From Telopea speciosissima (lineage: Eukaryota > Streptophyta > Magnoliopsida > Proteales > Proteaceae), in the NCBI RefSeq assembly GCF_018873765.1, contig NC_057918.1:11354862-11418861 (forward strand): a stretch of DNA of 64,000 bases, in the 5' to 3' direction. Under the pieces are notes generated by a model. The model was not told the DNA's origin and did not search any database. It was given only the letters and a program-made list of their open reading frames with translations. Position 1 is the first letter of the stretch. Each line of letters starts with the position of its first letter. Both the position numbers and the translations under genes were made by a program. Below, one piece after another: positions 35,801-47,700 of this stretch.

Positions 35801-38800
35801 ACAAGTTCAGACCAGATGAGGAACATTGACATGGAGATGGATGTTTCTTCCGTATCTGACACACCTAGAGGCCTCGATCTGGAGGGTAGAAGTGGGTTCG
35901 GGCAGCCAGGACAGTGGTGTGCACCATCATTTCCCATAGACACATCTAGTGTGGGATATGGTGGTTCTGATCAGCATGGCTCATCATCATCTTCGTTTCA
36001 CACTACTCATGATGATCAGTCACAGGGTGTGGCATCTTTTGTAGATAGCATCTTCTCCTTCCCAGGAAACCAACAGCCCTATCAGTCCAGTCCACCGAGC
36101 AATTATAGTGGAGGCATGTTTGCATCATCTTCCCGACCCGGTGATCTATATTTGAAGTTAGGGTACCTAGAGTATGTGGATGATGAGACATATAAGGCTG
36201 TTGTGATGGACTTTGAGCGTTTCTTCCGACATACCATGACATGACCATCTTTTGTAATCAAGTTGAATGAACGATTTCGATGGCGGCAACAATCTTCCTC
36301 ATCTTTTGAGCCTGCCCGTAACTCTGTGGTATTGACAAAGAGTAAGAGGCTAGGAGGAAGGGCAAGGGACTTCTACTTATTTGCACCTTTGATGTGAAGT
36401 CGGTGACTATACACTTAAGATGTAATATTTTGAAATTAAATGATTTTTCTCCATTTGTCACTTGCAAATGCATATTTTAATTGGTTTTATTATATTTTGT
36501 AAGTACTAAATAATGTGTACCATAGGTTATCTTTGAGAAATATACAGGCAAGATATGGCGTACACTGCCAGCCTAGGCCCTAGGGTATGAAACCATGAGT
36601 GTGTTCAACAATCTAAAGGTTCCACTGTGTTTAGTAAATGCTTAATTTAGGTCTTTGCCAAGTTTCAGCCCAAAATATAGCCATTTGACCACCAAAATGA
36701 TCAAACAAAACCAACCACCGATTTCTACAAGATTTCAACCAGATTTCGGTCCAAACCCTGGTCGAAACCGACTTCTTGAACCTTATGCCACATTTCAGTC
36801 AGGTTGGAACCTGAACTTTGTGGACACCTTGCCCATGTCACCTACTCACCTTCATTTATCAAGTTTCAAGTTGTTTTTTGGACAAATTTGAACTGCTGAA
36901 AAAACAAGGGGTAGGGTGCAATACATGGTGGGCCTTAAGGTTGAGTTTAACCACTAAATTTTGACATGTGGTCAATTGAAACCTATCCATCCAGCGTCAA
37001 ATGACCAGATCAACCCTTCATTAGTATAAGAGCCGCCAGACAAGGAAACAATTTTAATATTATAATATGATAATGATGATGTTGCTTGGAAACAGCCTCT
37101 CCACGAAGCAGGGGTAAAGCTGTGTAAATTTACCCCTCCCAGACCCTACAGTAGCGGGAGCCTCATGAACTGGGATGCTCTTTTTTTTAATGATGATGAC
37201 GTTGATTCTGTTAGCTTACACATAAGCAGAGGATCAGATTCCAATTAATGAGTACCAGCTAAGAGATCAGCATGGTGAATGGAAGGGATTAACCCACTGT
37301 AAAATAGAAGTTGGCAGCTAGCACATTTAAGAACATCTCCAATACCAATTATTTGATATCTTGGAGTAGTGGACTGGTATTTGAGTTATACAAATAGCAT
37401 GAAAGAAAAGAAGTTTTGAAATTCAAAAAGCAATAACTTATGCTTAATCTCTATTAAATACCTAGAATAAGAAAAATATCTTTAAAAAAAAGTATATCTT
37501 TGACATATTCACATAGTTCAAAAACTCGCTGAAATCTCGATGCGAACTCGAGAATCTCGAGATCCTCGAGATGAGAAGACATACGAGACACAAAACGTGC
37601 ACAATTTTAAATAACTCGACCAAAATTTTGAATATTTTGAGAATCTCGGAGAAATCTCAAATATTTTGAGAATCTCGACCTCCTCAATACTCATAGAGTC
37701 ATAGTATAATATTGTTTGTACTTGGGTGTCTATTTAATATGCATTGTTCACTGTACTTGGGTGTCTATTAATATGCATTGTTCACTGTACTTTGTAATTT
37801 TTACTTTAAGTCCTTAACTATTTCTTACATAATTATTCAATATTATGTGTCTTCAGCCATTATTGAACGATGCCTTTTTTTTATTTTTTATTATGCTTCA
37901 TGGAATGGGAACAATATTTTAATCTACTTAACATAGAGAGAATAGGGTGGAATAGAGATAAGAGATATGTATGATAACTGGCTTTACAAAAAAATCTCCA
38001 CAACGTCGGAGTGAGGATACCTTACCAGTTACCACTAGGGGTGCAAGTTTGGCCCTGTCGGCCCGAATCCGCCCTGAGCCCGAACAGGGCCTGGGTTGAG
38101 ATATCTTGGCCTTGAGGGTGGGTCAAGGCTGGAAATTTCTAACCCTAAGGTAGGGTTGGGACGGGTCAGCTCGGAGAAATCTCGAATATTTTGAGAATCT
38201 CGACCTCCTCAGTACTCATAGAGTCATAGTATAATATTGTTTGTACTTGGGTGTCTATTTAATATGCATTGTTCACTGTACTTTGTAATTTTTACTTTAA
38301 GTCCTTAACTATTTCTCACATAATTATTCAATATTATGTGTCTTCATCCATTATTGCATAATTTACTTGTTTTACTTGCCAATTATGTCTCATATCATTC
38401 AAACAATGTGTAGAATAGGCAAATATTACATTAAGGGTTTGGCCTTTACTGCCAACCAAGGGTGCAAATCCAAAACACCAAATTGGGTTTTTTTTTTTTT
38501 TCCAATTTGAAGATTTAAATATCTTTATAAGTTTTGGAGCGAACTATGGCCATTTTCCCACAGAAACTTCATTCCGTAACCCCCAAAAAAAAAAAAAATA
38601 ACTGTCTCGCCGAGATCTCAAGAATCTCAACCTAGTCGAGACGAGTTTTCAAACTATGCATATTAATCATATTAGATAGTTATTGTAATTACATAACAGA
38701 TATTAAGCATCAAGAGGTAAAAAAATACTATCATGGTTATGCTTAAATATGATGGCTAATAAATCATGAGGCATGCCTTTTTCTTTTATAATCTTTATTT

Positions 38801-41800
38801 TTTTTATTTATCTACTCTTTTTATATGTGGTGGAGGTTAGTAAGAGCTGGACAATTTCATGACTACACATAGGAGTAAACGTCAGGGGGATAACATACAT
38901 CAAGCCTGAAGAATAGTTGATGAAATAGATAGTTGAAGTTTATTGCTCAAGGAAAAGATACACAACTCACACTGTCATAATGACGATGGACGGAATAAGG
39001 AAAGAAAGTTATAATGTTGCATAACAGAACAACCGCCCCGTCCTGCAAAAGCAACCACGACAGAAATATGAATCTAAAAATTTAGAGTTTAAATTATATG
39101 AAATACTATGAAGGAATGAATCAATTTGGTCAATCCTTGGCAAATAAATTAGTGGAAACTGGAGGAGAACCAAGAGTTCAAGCCACATGGCCACAATGGT
39201 GTCGAGAAAGAAAACAACCCTGGCACACACACACACACTCTCTCTCTCTCTCTCCTTTTTAGCCTTTGGGGGGGGGGGGGAGGGCGAACAAACACGTGCA
39301 CAATGACACCAGCAAGGAAATTGTTCACATTCAATCAAAATTATTTGAAAATAGCCACTAAATCATGAATAATTAGTTTAACCATGTAACTACATAAAGG
39401 TCGTACCCAATGCACAAGGCCCCCACGTTTAGCAAGGTCTGGGGAGGGTCTAATGCATGTAGCCTTGCCCCTGTTTCCAGAGAGGCTGTTTCCAGGACTT
39501 GAATCCGTGACCAATCGTTCAGCAAGTGAGCACTTAACCATGTAACTACATATAAATGTTAATCAATTAATCTCACAATCCACCATTTATAAACCGTTTA
39601 CTAATTTAAGACTTGTAAATGGAAAATAACTAGCTGTAACATGCACCACAAGCATGTTACATATTACAACCTTAGCTTCTTTCACCTCAAACACATCAAT
39701 GTTGACAATTTAAGACATTCACAAGTATGCCATTAGCCTGTAACGTACATGTGAAATTCCTCCAACAGATGACACGTAGGACTACTGGAGTTATATAAAT
39801 ACTCACACACCATATCAAACCCCAACCCCAACCATACAAAACGGTTTTGATTCCTTCAAAATTGAAATAGCATTTTTCTAGTCAAGGTCACAGATCAAGT
39901 CTTTCTTGTGCATTTCATTCTTTCCCAAAAATAGAATTCTTTGACCTTCCCACAACAGAGAAATACCATAGATCTCTGGTGACATATGATCGATAACAAA
40001 CCAAAAGAAGTCTAGCCCTAACAAAACAGGTTTTTTTAAGGGTTAGAAATTACACAAGTAAACCACTGAACAAGTTAATTATGGTTTACAGCCCCTATAA
40101 CCAGGTATCTCCACTTGGCCACAGTACCAGTATCTGTGGATACAACATGGAAACAAATATCAGATATGGCATGGAATGGGTACAACCAACCATATTCAAG
40201 AGTTTGGGGAGTAAGAATACACAAAATCACCAATTAGATCAGGATATTTGACACTAAGATCCAATGGCTGGGCATCATCATGTAGACTGGAAGATATTTC
40301 CTCTTATTTATTTGTCACATTAAGGTGAAATTTATGTTGGTCCAACTTTTAAAATATGGCCAAATAAGGAACATTGACCTACCAAGGAAATCCATTTTGC
40401 AAGCATACTGTGACATATTGACATGACACACAGAAGGAGGAGGAATCAACAAAGGGAACCAAGCGAAACAGCAATACTTTGGACTTGAATCAACAAAGTA
40501 GCACCAAGCTTCTCAAAATCCAAGATAAATGGGAAGAAAATAAGAAAGAGAGGATATAACAACGACAACTCAGCCTTATCCCAACTAAATAGGGTCGGCT
40601 ACATGGATCCTTGCCCTCCAATCAGCTCTATTCGAGGTCATACTTGATACAAGGCCTAGGCTATGCATGTCTTTCCTTACCACTTATCATAGGGTTATTT
40701 TAGGCCTGCCCCTAGTTCTTTAAGTTCCTTCAGTCTGAATCAAATCACTACTTTGTACTAGAGCATCCCACCTCAAACGGCTTTATCGTAGCTTATCATG
40801 TATAGGGGCTACTCCCAAATCAGGTCTAATCAGTTCATTCCTTACTTTATCCTTCTTAGTTTTGTCACACATCCATCTCAACATCCTCATCTTTGCTACA
40901 CTTAGGTTATCTATATGACGCTTCTTAACTGTCCAACATTCCGCACATTAAATTATAGCTGGTTGTATGACTATCCTATAAAATTTTCCTTTAAGCTTTA
41001 AAAGACTACTACAAACACACAATACTCCTGACGCACCTCTCCACTTCATCCATCCTAATTTAATTCTCTGTGAAATATCATCCTCTACATAACCTAAAAT
41101 AATCACTTTGCGTAATCTCCCTCTCATCAATTTTCATCATCTCATTTTCTGTTCTAATGTAATTAAAGTTACACACCTTATACTCCGTCTTTGTTCTACT
41201 TATCTTTAAAAAAAAATTATTTCAAGGTTGATCTCCATTACTCCAACTTAGCGTTAATCCCTACTTTTGACTCATCCAGTAAAACAATATCATTGTTGCG
41301 TGTGAAAACCTCCGGTACTTGGTTCGCCCGCGGATGAACCTGCAAAAACCAAGCAATGAGCGCAAGAGGGCCGGTGTGGCTCCGGCCTAGGACTCTCCGA
41401 TGCTCAAGTCAGGTCTTCAACGCAACAGCGTAACTGCGTAGTAAAAAGCAAGATGTGGAATAGAGCTCCATACCTGGGTATTTATAGAGTAAGGAGGAGA
41501 TGAGACGGTTGGGAGAGTCCTAGTATGGTAGGAGTCCTTCTTTCGGAAGGTTCTCTCGCGTAGAGCGGAGTGGAGAGTTATTTTCGGGGTCGGACTCTTA
41601 TTAAGGTAAGAGTCCCTGTAGAGTGTGATTACGTGTTCTTTGGGATCGTGGCTCGGTCCCTATCCCGTGATTCCCGGGATGTGCTGACGTGGCCCGGAGA
41701 TCCCCGGTGGGGTGCTATGGGAGTCTCAATGGAGGAGGGCTCGGCCTACGAGGTCGGCCCGTGGGGTCGGCCATGGAGGTCGGCCCGAGAGGAGGTTGGT

Positions 41801-44702
41801 CTCGGCCATGAGGTCGGCTAGGAGTCCCTAGCTGACCCGTATAATCTCGGCCTCAGTCGCCGGAAAGCTCGCACCAACCAGGCTTTGTCAGGTGACTTAT
41901 CGGATATGGGGTCGGCCCAATTTCTTGCTCGGCCCAACTCGGTTCTCGGATTGAGGTCGGGTCGGCCACGTGGCAGCCTCTGATAGGTGGGGTGTTTTAT
42001 GCCTCATCACAGGCCCCCCCACTCATCAGATGTCGGCTCGGCGCTGATGAGTGAAATTCCCCGGGGCGCTTGTCGGGAAGAATCTTGCGGTTGAGCCGAG
42101 ATTATTTACTGCTCCGGATTTGACGCTGCACGATCTGACGATTGGGCGTCAGTGTCACGTCAGCAGTCATTATGGCGGGCTCGGGAATTCGAAACGTCCT
42201 TTGATCTGGGCCGTTGGATCATGCTGAGCTCTGGTCGACCGTTGGATCAGTAGGACCCAAGGATTATAAATAGGTGACTCCTAACTATTCATTCTTCACT
42301 GCTTCAAGTTATTGACTTCTCGGCAAGTTTGGATCCGTCACCTCGGTAGATCTCGTCGCTTGCTCGCTCAGACTTCTCGGCAAGTTTGTCCGCGATCGAC
42401 TCGGCCGAAGCTTCGTTCGTGATCAACTCGGTGTCGTTTCATTCCCGCTCGCTCTTCTTGACAGAAGTCTTCTCCTGACATGTCGGTTTGTAGTAGTCCT
42501 ACGGGCGGCGCTTCCGAGGCGGCAAAGGCTGAGTCCGAGCCGAGAACTCCCCATTCGCTCTCCCACCATGGACTGTTGGGCTCGACATCAGATGAGCCCG
42601 ACGTAGTGGAGCTTCGTCAGGCCGAGGTGGCCGAGCCCCCGTTACCCATGGAGTCTGACCACGCGGCCCAATCCACGTCTGCAGTCCGGGCCGAGAACTC
42701 CGGGTCGTCCTCATCCGATGAAGAGTCAAGTGAGGAAGATTCGTCAGGAGTGGGGTTGGCTCGGTCGGCTCGTCTACCGACGCCCGAGCCCGAGGAGGGT
42801 AGTGTCGGCAGTGTTCGAGCACGATGACGGAGGCCGACCTCGACTATCGAGGACGACCTACGCCATCCCCGAGGACATTCAGACTCGAGTTCCTAATCCG
42901 GGAGATGGCCTGCTTCATCGGGCCGGCGAGGTGGCTCTGTACGAGACGCCCTTAGTACGGGTTTCGGCTCCCGTTCTCGGCTGGTGGACCGGATCTTGGA
43001 CCACTTCCACTGTCCCTGGTGGTGGTGCCGAACTCTTGGCTGGCCGTGTATGGCTTCTACTCTTTGTTCTGCGAGATGGGCCGAGGTGCGAGCGTGGCGC
43101 TTTTTTCTCGGCTCTTCTTCCTGAAGAAGTCTCCCGAGAAGGGCTGGTACTACTTCTGCCGCCGATCCGGGAAGAGTGGCTCTAGGCGGCCACAAATTTA
43201 CTGGTCGGCACGCCGACCTTCAACAAGTATTGGAAGCCTCGCTTTTTCTTCGCTTCCATTCCCATGACCCTCTCCGAACCGAGTGGAAGGAGATGAACCT
43301 GAATACGTCGATAGGGTATTACCCCGGCCGAGAACGAGATGACCTCGCTCGGCCGATCCCCGGCGTCCGCCCTTCGATGTCCTCCGGCCGGACGAGGGGT
43401 TTCTCGAGTTGGCATATGACCCGGGTAGGAGCCCTTGCGAGCCTGTCTTTGTTGTCCGAGTGACCTCTTTACTTAGCTTTCTTTTCTTGTTCTGACTCGT
43501 TTTTTCTGTTTTCGATTTCTCTTGCAGTGGTCGGCCACATTCCTCCTACGGACACAGCTCGGCTACGGGCCGAGATCATCGCAGGGGAAGAAGAAAAATT
43601 CAGAAGAAACCGGCGAGTCCTCCAAGGCCTCGAGGAAAGGGGGTGATGCCGGGACCATCGGATGCGGTGGTCGGCCTGGAGGCCGAGAAGAACACGGTCG
43701 GCCGTGTCTCCGAGGAAGGGGAAAGGCCGAAAAGGCGAGAGGAGCCCGCCGAGAGACATTAAACGCCAAAAGCTCTCGGTTAACCTCGACAGTGGCGGCC
43801 TTCCGCCGTGGCCTCTCCCACCAACATCTCCCGATACGTCCTGGGAGGGCCCGCCAACAACGTCCCCTGTGAGGCCGACCTGGCGCCTCTTCCCGGGGAC
43901 TCGGCCTTGACGTCGGCCGCTCACGCCAAGGAGCGGTGGATGCCGTCGGCTCACCGACAAGGAGAAGCTGAGCGCTGTCCGAGGCCGAGCTCCTCTCCAC
44001 CCTATTTCAAGACTTGATATGGTAAGTTTCCTTGTCGGCTCTTGCCTATGGTCCGATATGTGTAGTTTATCCCGATTCTTTGTTCTCATGCTTTTTTGTA
44101 GGGGTTCGCCAAAGCAGTGGAGACCATGCTCCGCTTCGAGCGGCTCTCGACCGAGAACTATTCCTTGGGCGTCCAGTGCGAAGGCTTATCGGGACGCCGA
44201 GATGCCGTTCGAGGCGTCGGGAGACCAAGAGAAGCTCACGCGCGAGGCCGAAGTGGAGAGCTCTCAGGCCGAGTGGCCGAGCGAGAGAGAGGGTCGGGCT
44301 CTGCGAGGCTCGGCTTGCGAGGTGAAGGAGAAGGCAAGGAAGATCGGCCACGGCTCGGAGTGCGGCGATTAGAGACTATCTCCGCTCGGAGGAGTACGCC
44401 AATATCCGCCACGAGATCGGGAAGCCTCCCTTCGCCGAAGGTTTTGATCTTGGCCGAGCAGAGCTTTTGGCCGAGATCGAGGCCGCGTATCCCGATCTCA
44501 ATCTCTCCCGCTTTGACGATGATGCGACTACTTTTGCGGGAGATGGGAGATGAGGAGGGAGCCGAGGTCACCCAAGCTCGCCCTGAGGCACTGCTTCACC
44601 GGCGCGTCGTCCCCTGGGCGCTGTTCCTCAAGATCCTGCTGCGAGCCCAACACCGTGGATGCCTCCAGGGTGCCTCAAGTCCCACGCCGAGGAGGCCGAG
44701 AT

Positions 44703-44741
<39 letters not shown>

Positions 44742-47700
44742 TATGGGTGGGGCCAAGCTGCCCCTTTTGTAACCGTGCCGATCAGTCGGCTTTTAATGAA
44801 TAAAACAACTTATTTTTGTCAAAATTTGTCTAAGTATTTGAACTCGGTGCCCTCAATATTCTTTTACTTGCGTATTCTATTTTGTTTGTGGCCGAGCTGC
44901 CGAGTTGTTTCCCTAGCCGAGCTTAGGAACTTGTCTCTTTTTTATCCATGTTCCACGTTGTCGGCGATTTCGGCCATGCCACGCCGAGGTCAATGTGATT
45001 CTCACCTTAGTTGTTTAATTCGCCTTTTCCTTCGATCCAATTGGAGAGGCTATCATATACGCGGACGCGTGGCCGAATATCCTTCCTGGCCGAGCCCAAT
45101 GCCTTAGCTTAGTTTTGTACTTTGTTAGGCTCGGCCAAATAAGAATGGCGGCCCTTGAGATATCGGCCATGTCTATTTGGACAGGTCTTACGACCCGGCT
45201 GACAACCTATGAGGGTCGGTCTTTGATGTCGGCCATGTCTATTTGGACAGGTCTTACGACCCGGCTGCCGACCTATGAGGGTCGGTCTTTGATGTCGGCC
45301 TGGTCTATGAGGACCGGTCTTATGACTTGGCTGCCGACCTATGAGGGTCGGTCTTTGATGTCGGCCTGGTCTATGAGGACCGGTCTTATGACTTGGCTGC
45401 CGACCTATGAGGGTCGGTCTTTGATGTCGGCTTGTCATGAGGACCGGTCTTATGACTTGGCTGCCGACCTATGAGGGTCGGTCTTTGATGTCGGCTGGTC
45501 ATGAGGACCGGTCTTATGACCGACTTGGGAGCTTGCCAATACGTTGAGTGTTGGAGGAGAAACTTTATTGAATCAAATGTCGGAACTGAAACCGAATACA
45601 AGCATGTTGAATTATTGAAAAAACTTTTTCAAATTTTCCGAGTTCCAAGGTCTCGGTACCTTCTTGCCCTTGAGTCTGCAAGCGATATGTGCTAGGCGAA
45701 TTTGCTTGGAGACTATGTACGGGCCCTCCCAGTTTGGTGCTAATTTTCCTTGTTGTCTCGGCTGAGATGCGCTGATTTTTCTGAGAACAAGGTCCCCTTG
45801 ACGAAAATGCCGCTCTTTGACTCTTGAGTCATAGTAGCTTGCCGTCTTCTGTTGGTACGCCGCGTTTCGGAGTAGGGCATTTTCTCGGACTTCATCGAGG
45901 AAGTCCAAATTGGCTCGCAGCCCATCTTCATAGGTCTTCTCATCGAAGTTGAGCACTCGGTATGATGAAGCCATAACTTCAACCGGTGCGAGGGCTTCGG
46001 TCCCATAAGCGAGGCGAAATGGACTTTCCCGGTTGGAGTTCTTCTGATCGTCCGATATGCCCATAGGACGCTTGGGAGTTCTTCCACCCATCTCCCCTGG
46101 CCTCATCCAATCTCCTCTTAATGCCGGCGAGTAATGTTCGGTTGGACACTTCTACTGTCCGTTTGCTTGTGGGTGGCGGACCGAGATTGGTCGGAAGTCA
46201 ATGTGGAAGTGCTCGCAGAATTCTCGGAAGGCGGGTTGTTGAATTGCGCGCCATTATCAGTGATGAGAACTTTCGGTAGCCCGAACCGGTAGATGATCTT
46301 ATCTCGGAAAAATTTTTCCATGTTCTTCTCAGTGATGGTGGCAAGAGGCTCGGCCTCGACCACCGGTGGTAATCGATCGCCACTACTACGTATTTTTCGT
46401 TTCCCGATCTTTGGGTGAAATCTCGAGAATGTCCATTCCCCACATAGCGAATGGGATTGGGCTCGGCATTGGGGTTAATTTTGTTGCTGGTCGGCTTGGG
46501 ATTGGCGCGAGCAGTTGGCACTTCTCACACATCTTCACGTATTTCATGGCCTCTTCCTGCATTCTTGGCAATAGAATCCTTGCCGAAGTATCTTGTATGC
46601 AAGAGCTCGGCCGCCCATGTGACTCCCGCATATTCCCTCATGCACTCGGCTAATGCATACTCGGCCCCCTTCGGTCCCGGACATCGGAGAAGAGGGGCCG
46701 AGATTGCCCTTTGTAGAGTACTCCGTCGATCATCGAGTACTTGGAAGATCGGATCTTGACCTTCCTTGCTTCGTCTCGATTCCCCGGGAGCGAGTCATTC
46801 TCAAGTAGTTGACAATGGGGTCCAACCAGGTCGGCCCCTCCTCTTGATGTGCTTTATGCTTTCGTCTTGTAAGGATGGCTTCTCCAATATTTCTATGTAT
46901 CTTGTGGCTCGGATATTGGAGGTCGGCCTCGGCCAACCTAGATAAGGAGTCCGCCGCGGCATTCTCTTCTCTCGGTATTCGGGTCATCTCGAAGTGTTCG
47001 AGCTCGGAGATCGGATCTCGGGCTCGACCCGGTATGCTATCATCCTTTCGTCTTTTGCCTCGTAGTCTCCGTTGACCTGGTTGACCACGAGTTGGGAGTC
47101 TCCTCGCACCTTAACCGCTTTATGCCCGTGGCTTTGCTGACTCGAAGTCCGGCTAGAAGGGCTTCATACTCACCTCATTGTTTGAGGCGGAGAACTTGAA
47201 CCTTAGGGCATATTGGACCGAGAAAGCCTTCGGGGCTTACAAGAATTAGGCCGGCCCGCTTCCTCCATTGCTTGAGCCGTCAACATTCATTGTCCAAATC
47301 GGGTCGGCCGTAGCCCCGACCTCTTGGATGCCTTTTCTTCTCAACCTCATGTTCGGGCCCCGTGCATTCTGATAAGTCGCCAGGGCTGTCCTTTTATCGC
47401 CGTCCTCGGTCGATAGCTTATATCGTATTCACTTAACTCAACCGCCCGGAAATCAGCCGTCCCGAAACGTCGGGTTTGTGTAATATCTTTTTGAGTGGCT
47501 GGTCGGTCAGATACCACGATCGGATGAGCTTGAAAGTACGGCCTTAGTTTCCTTGCGGCCGTGATTAGGGCGAATGCTACTTTCTCGAACCGAATACCTT
47601 GTCTCGGCATCAACAAGAACGCGTGGCGACATAGTATATCGGCCTTTGAGTTCGACTCTCTTCCACGATCAACACCTGCACCGACCGCTACGGGAGTGGC

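Larger units (their letters stand above)
32094..36786 (+). mobile_element. Decayed autonomous-type hAT transposon
   Basis: The left tip CATGGTTCAAAAAGATGG pairs with an inverted right tip reading ATAAGGTTCAAGAAGTCGG; both continue into CGGTC/CGGTTTCGACC-like motifs. The right boundary is placed by similarity to sister elements. The 8-bp flanks then are GCCATAAT (before the 31443 insertion) and GCCACATT, 6 of 8 alike, as expected for an old insertion. Inside lies a broken hAT transposase (33076-36244). It occupies most of an 8.6-kb intron of the PELP1-like gene. Confidence 0.65.

Noticed and set aside
42480..44553. Antisense ORF as an independent host gene
   Set aside because: It lies wholly between integrase and 3' LTR of the gypsy element and its domain is known from transposons.
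45160..45525. CRISPR-like array
   Set aside because: The units are contiguous tandem repeats without unique spacers, inside a plant retrotransposon.
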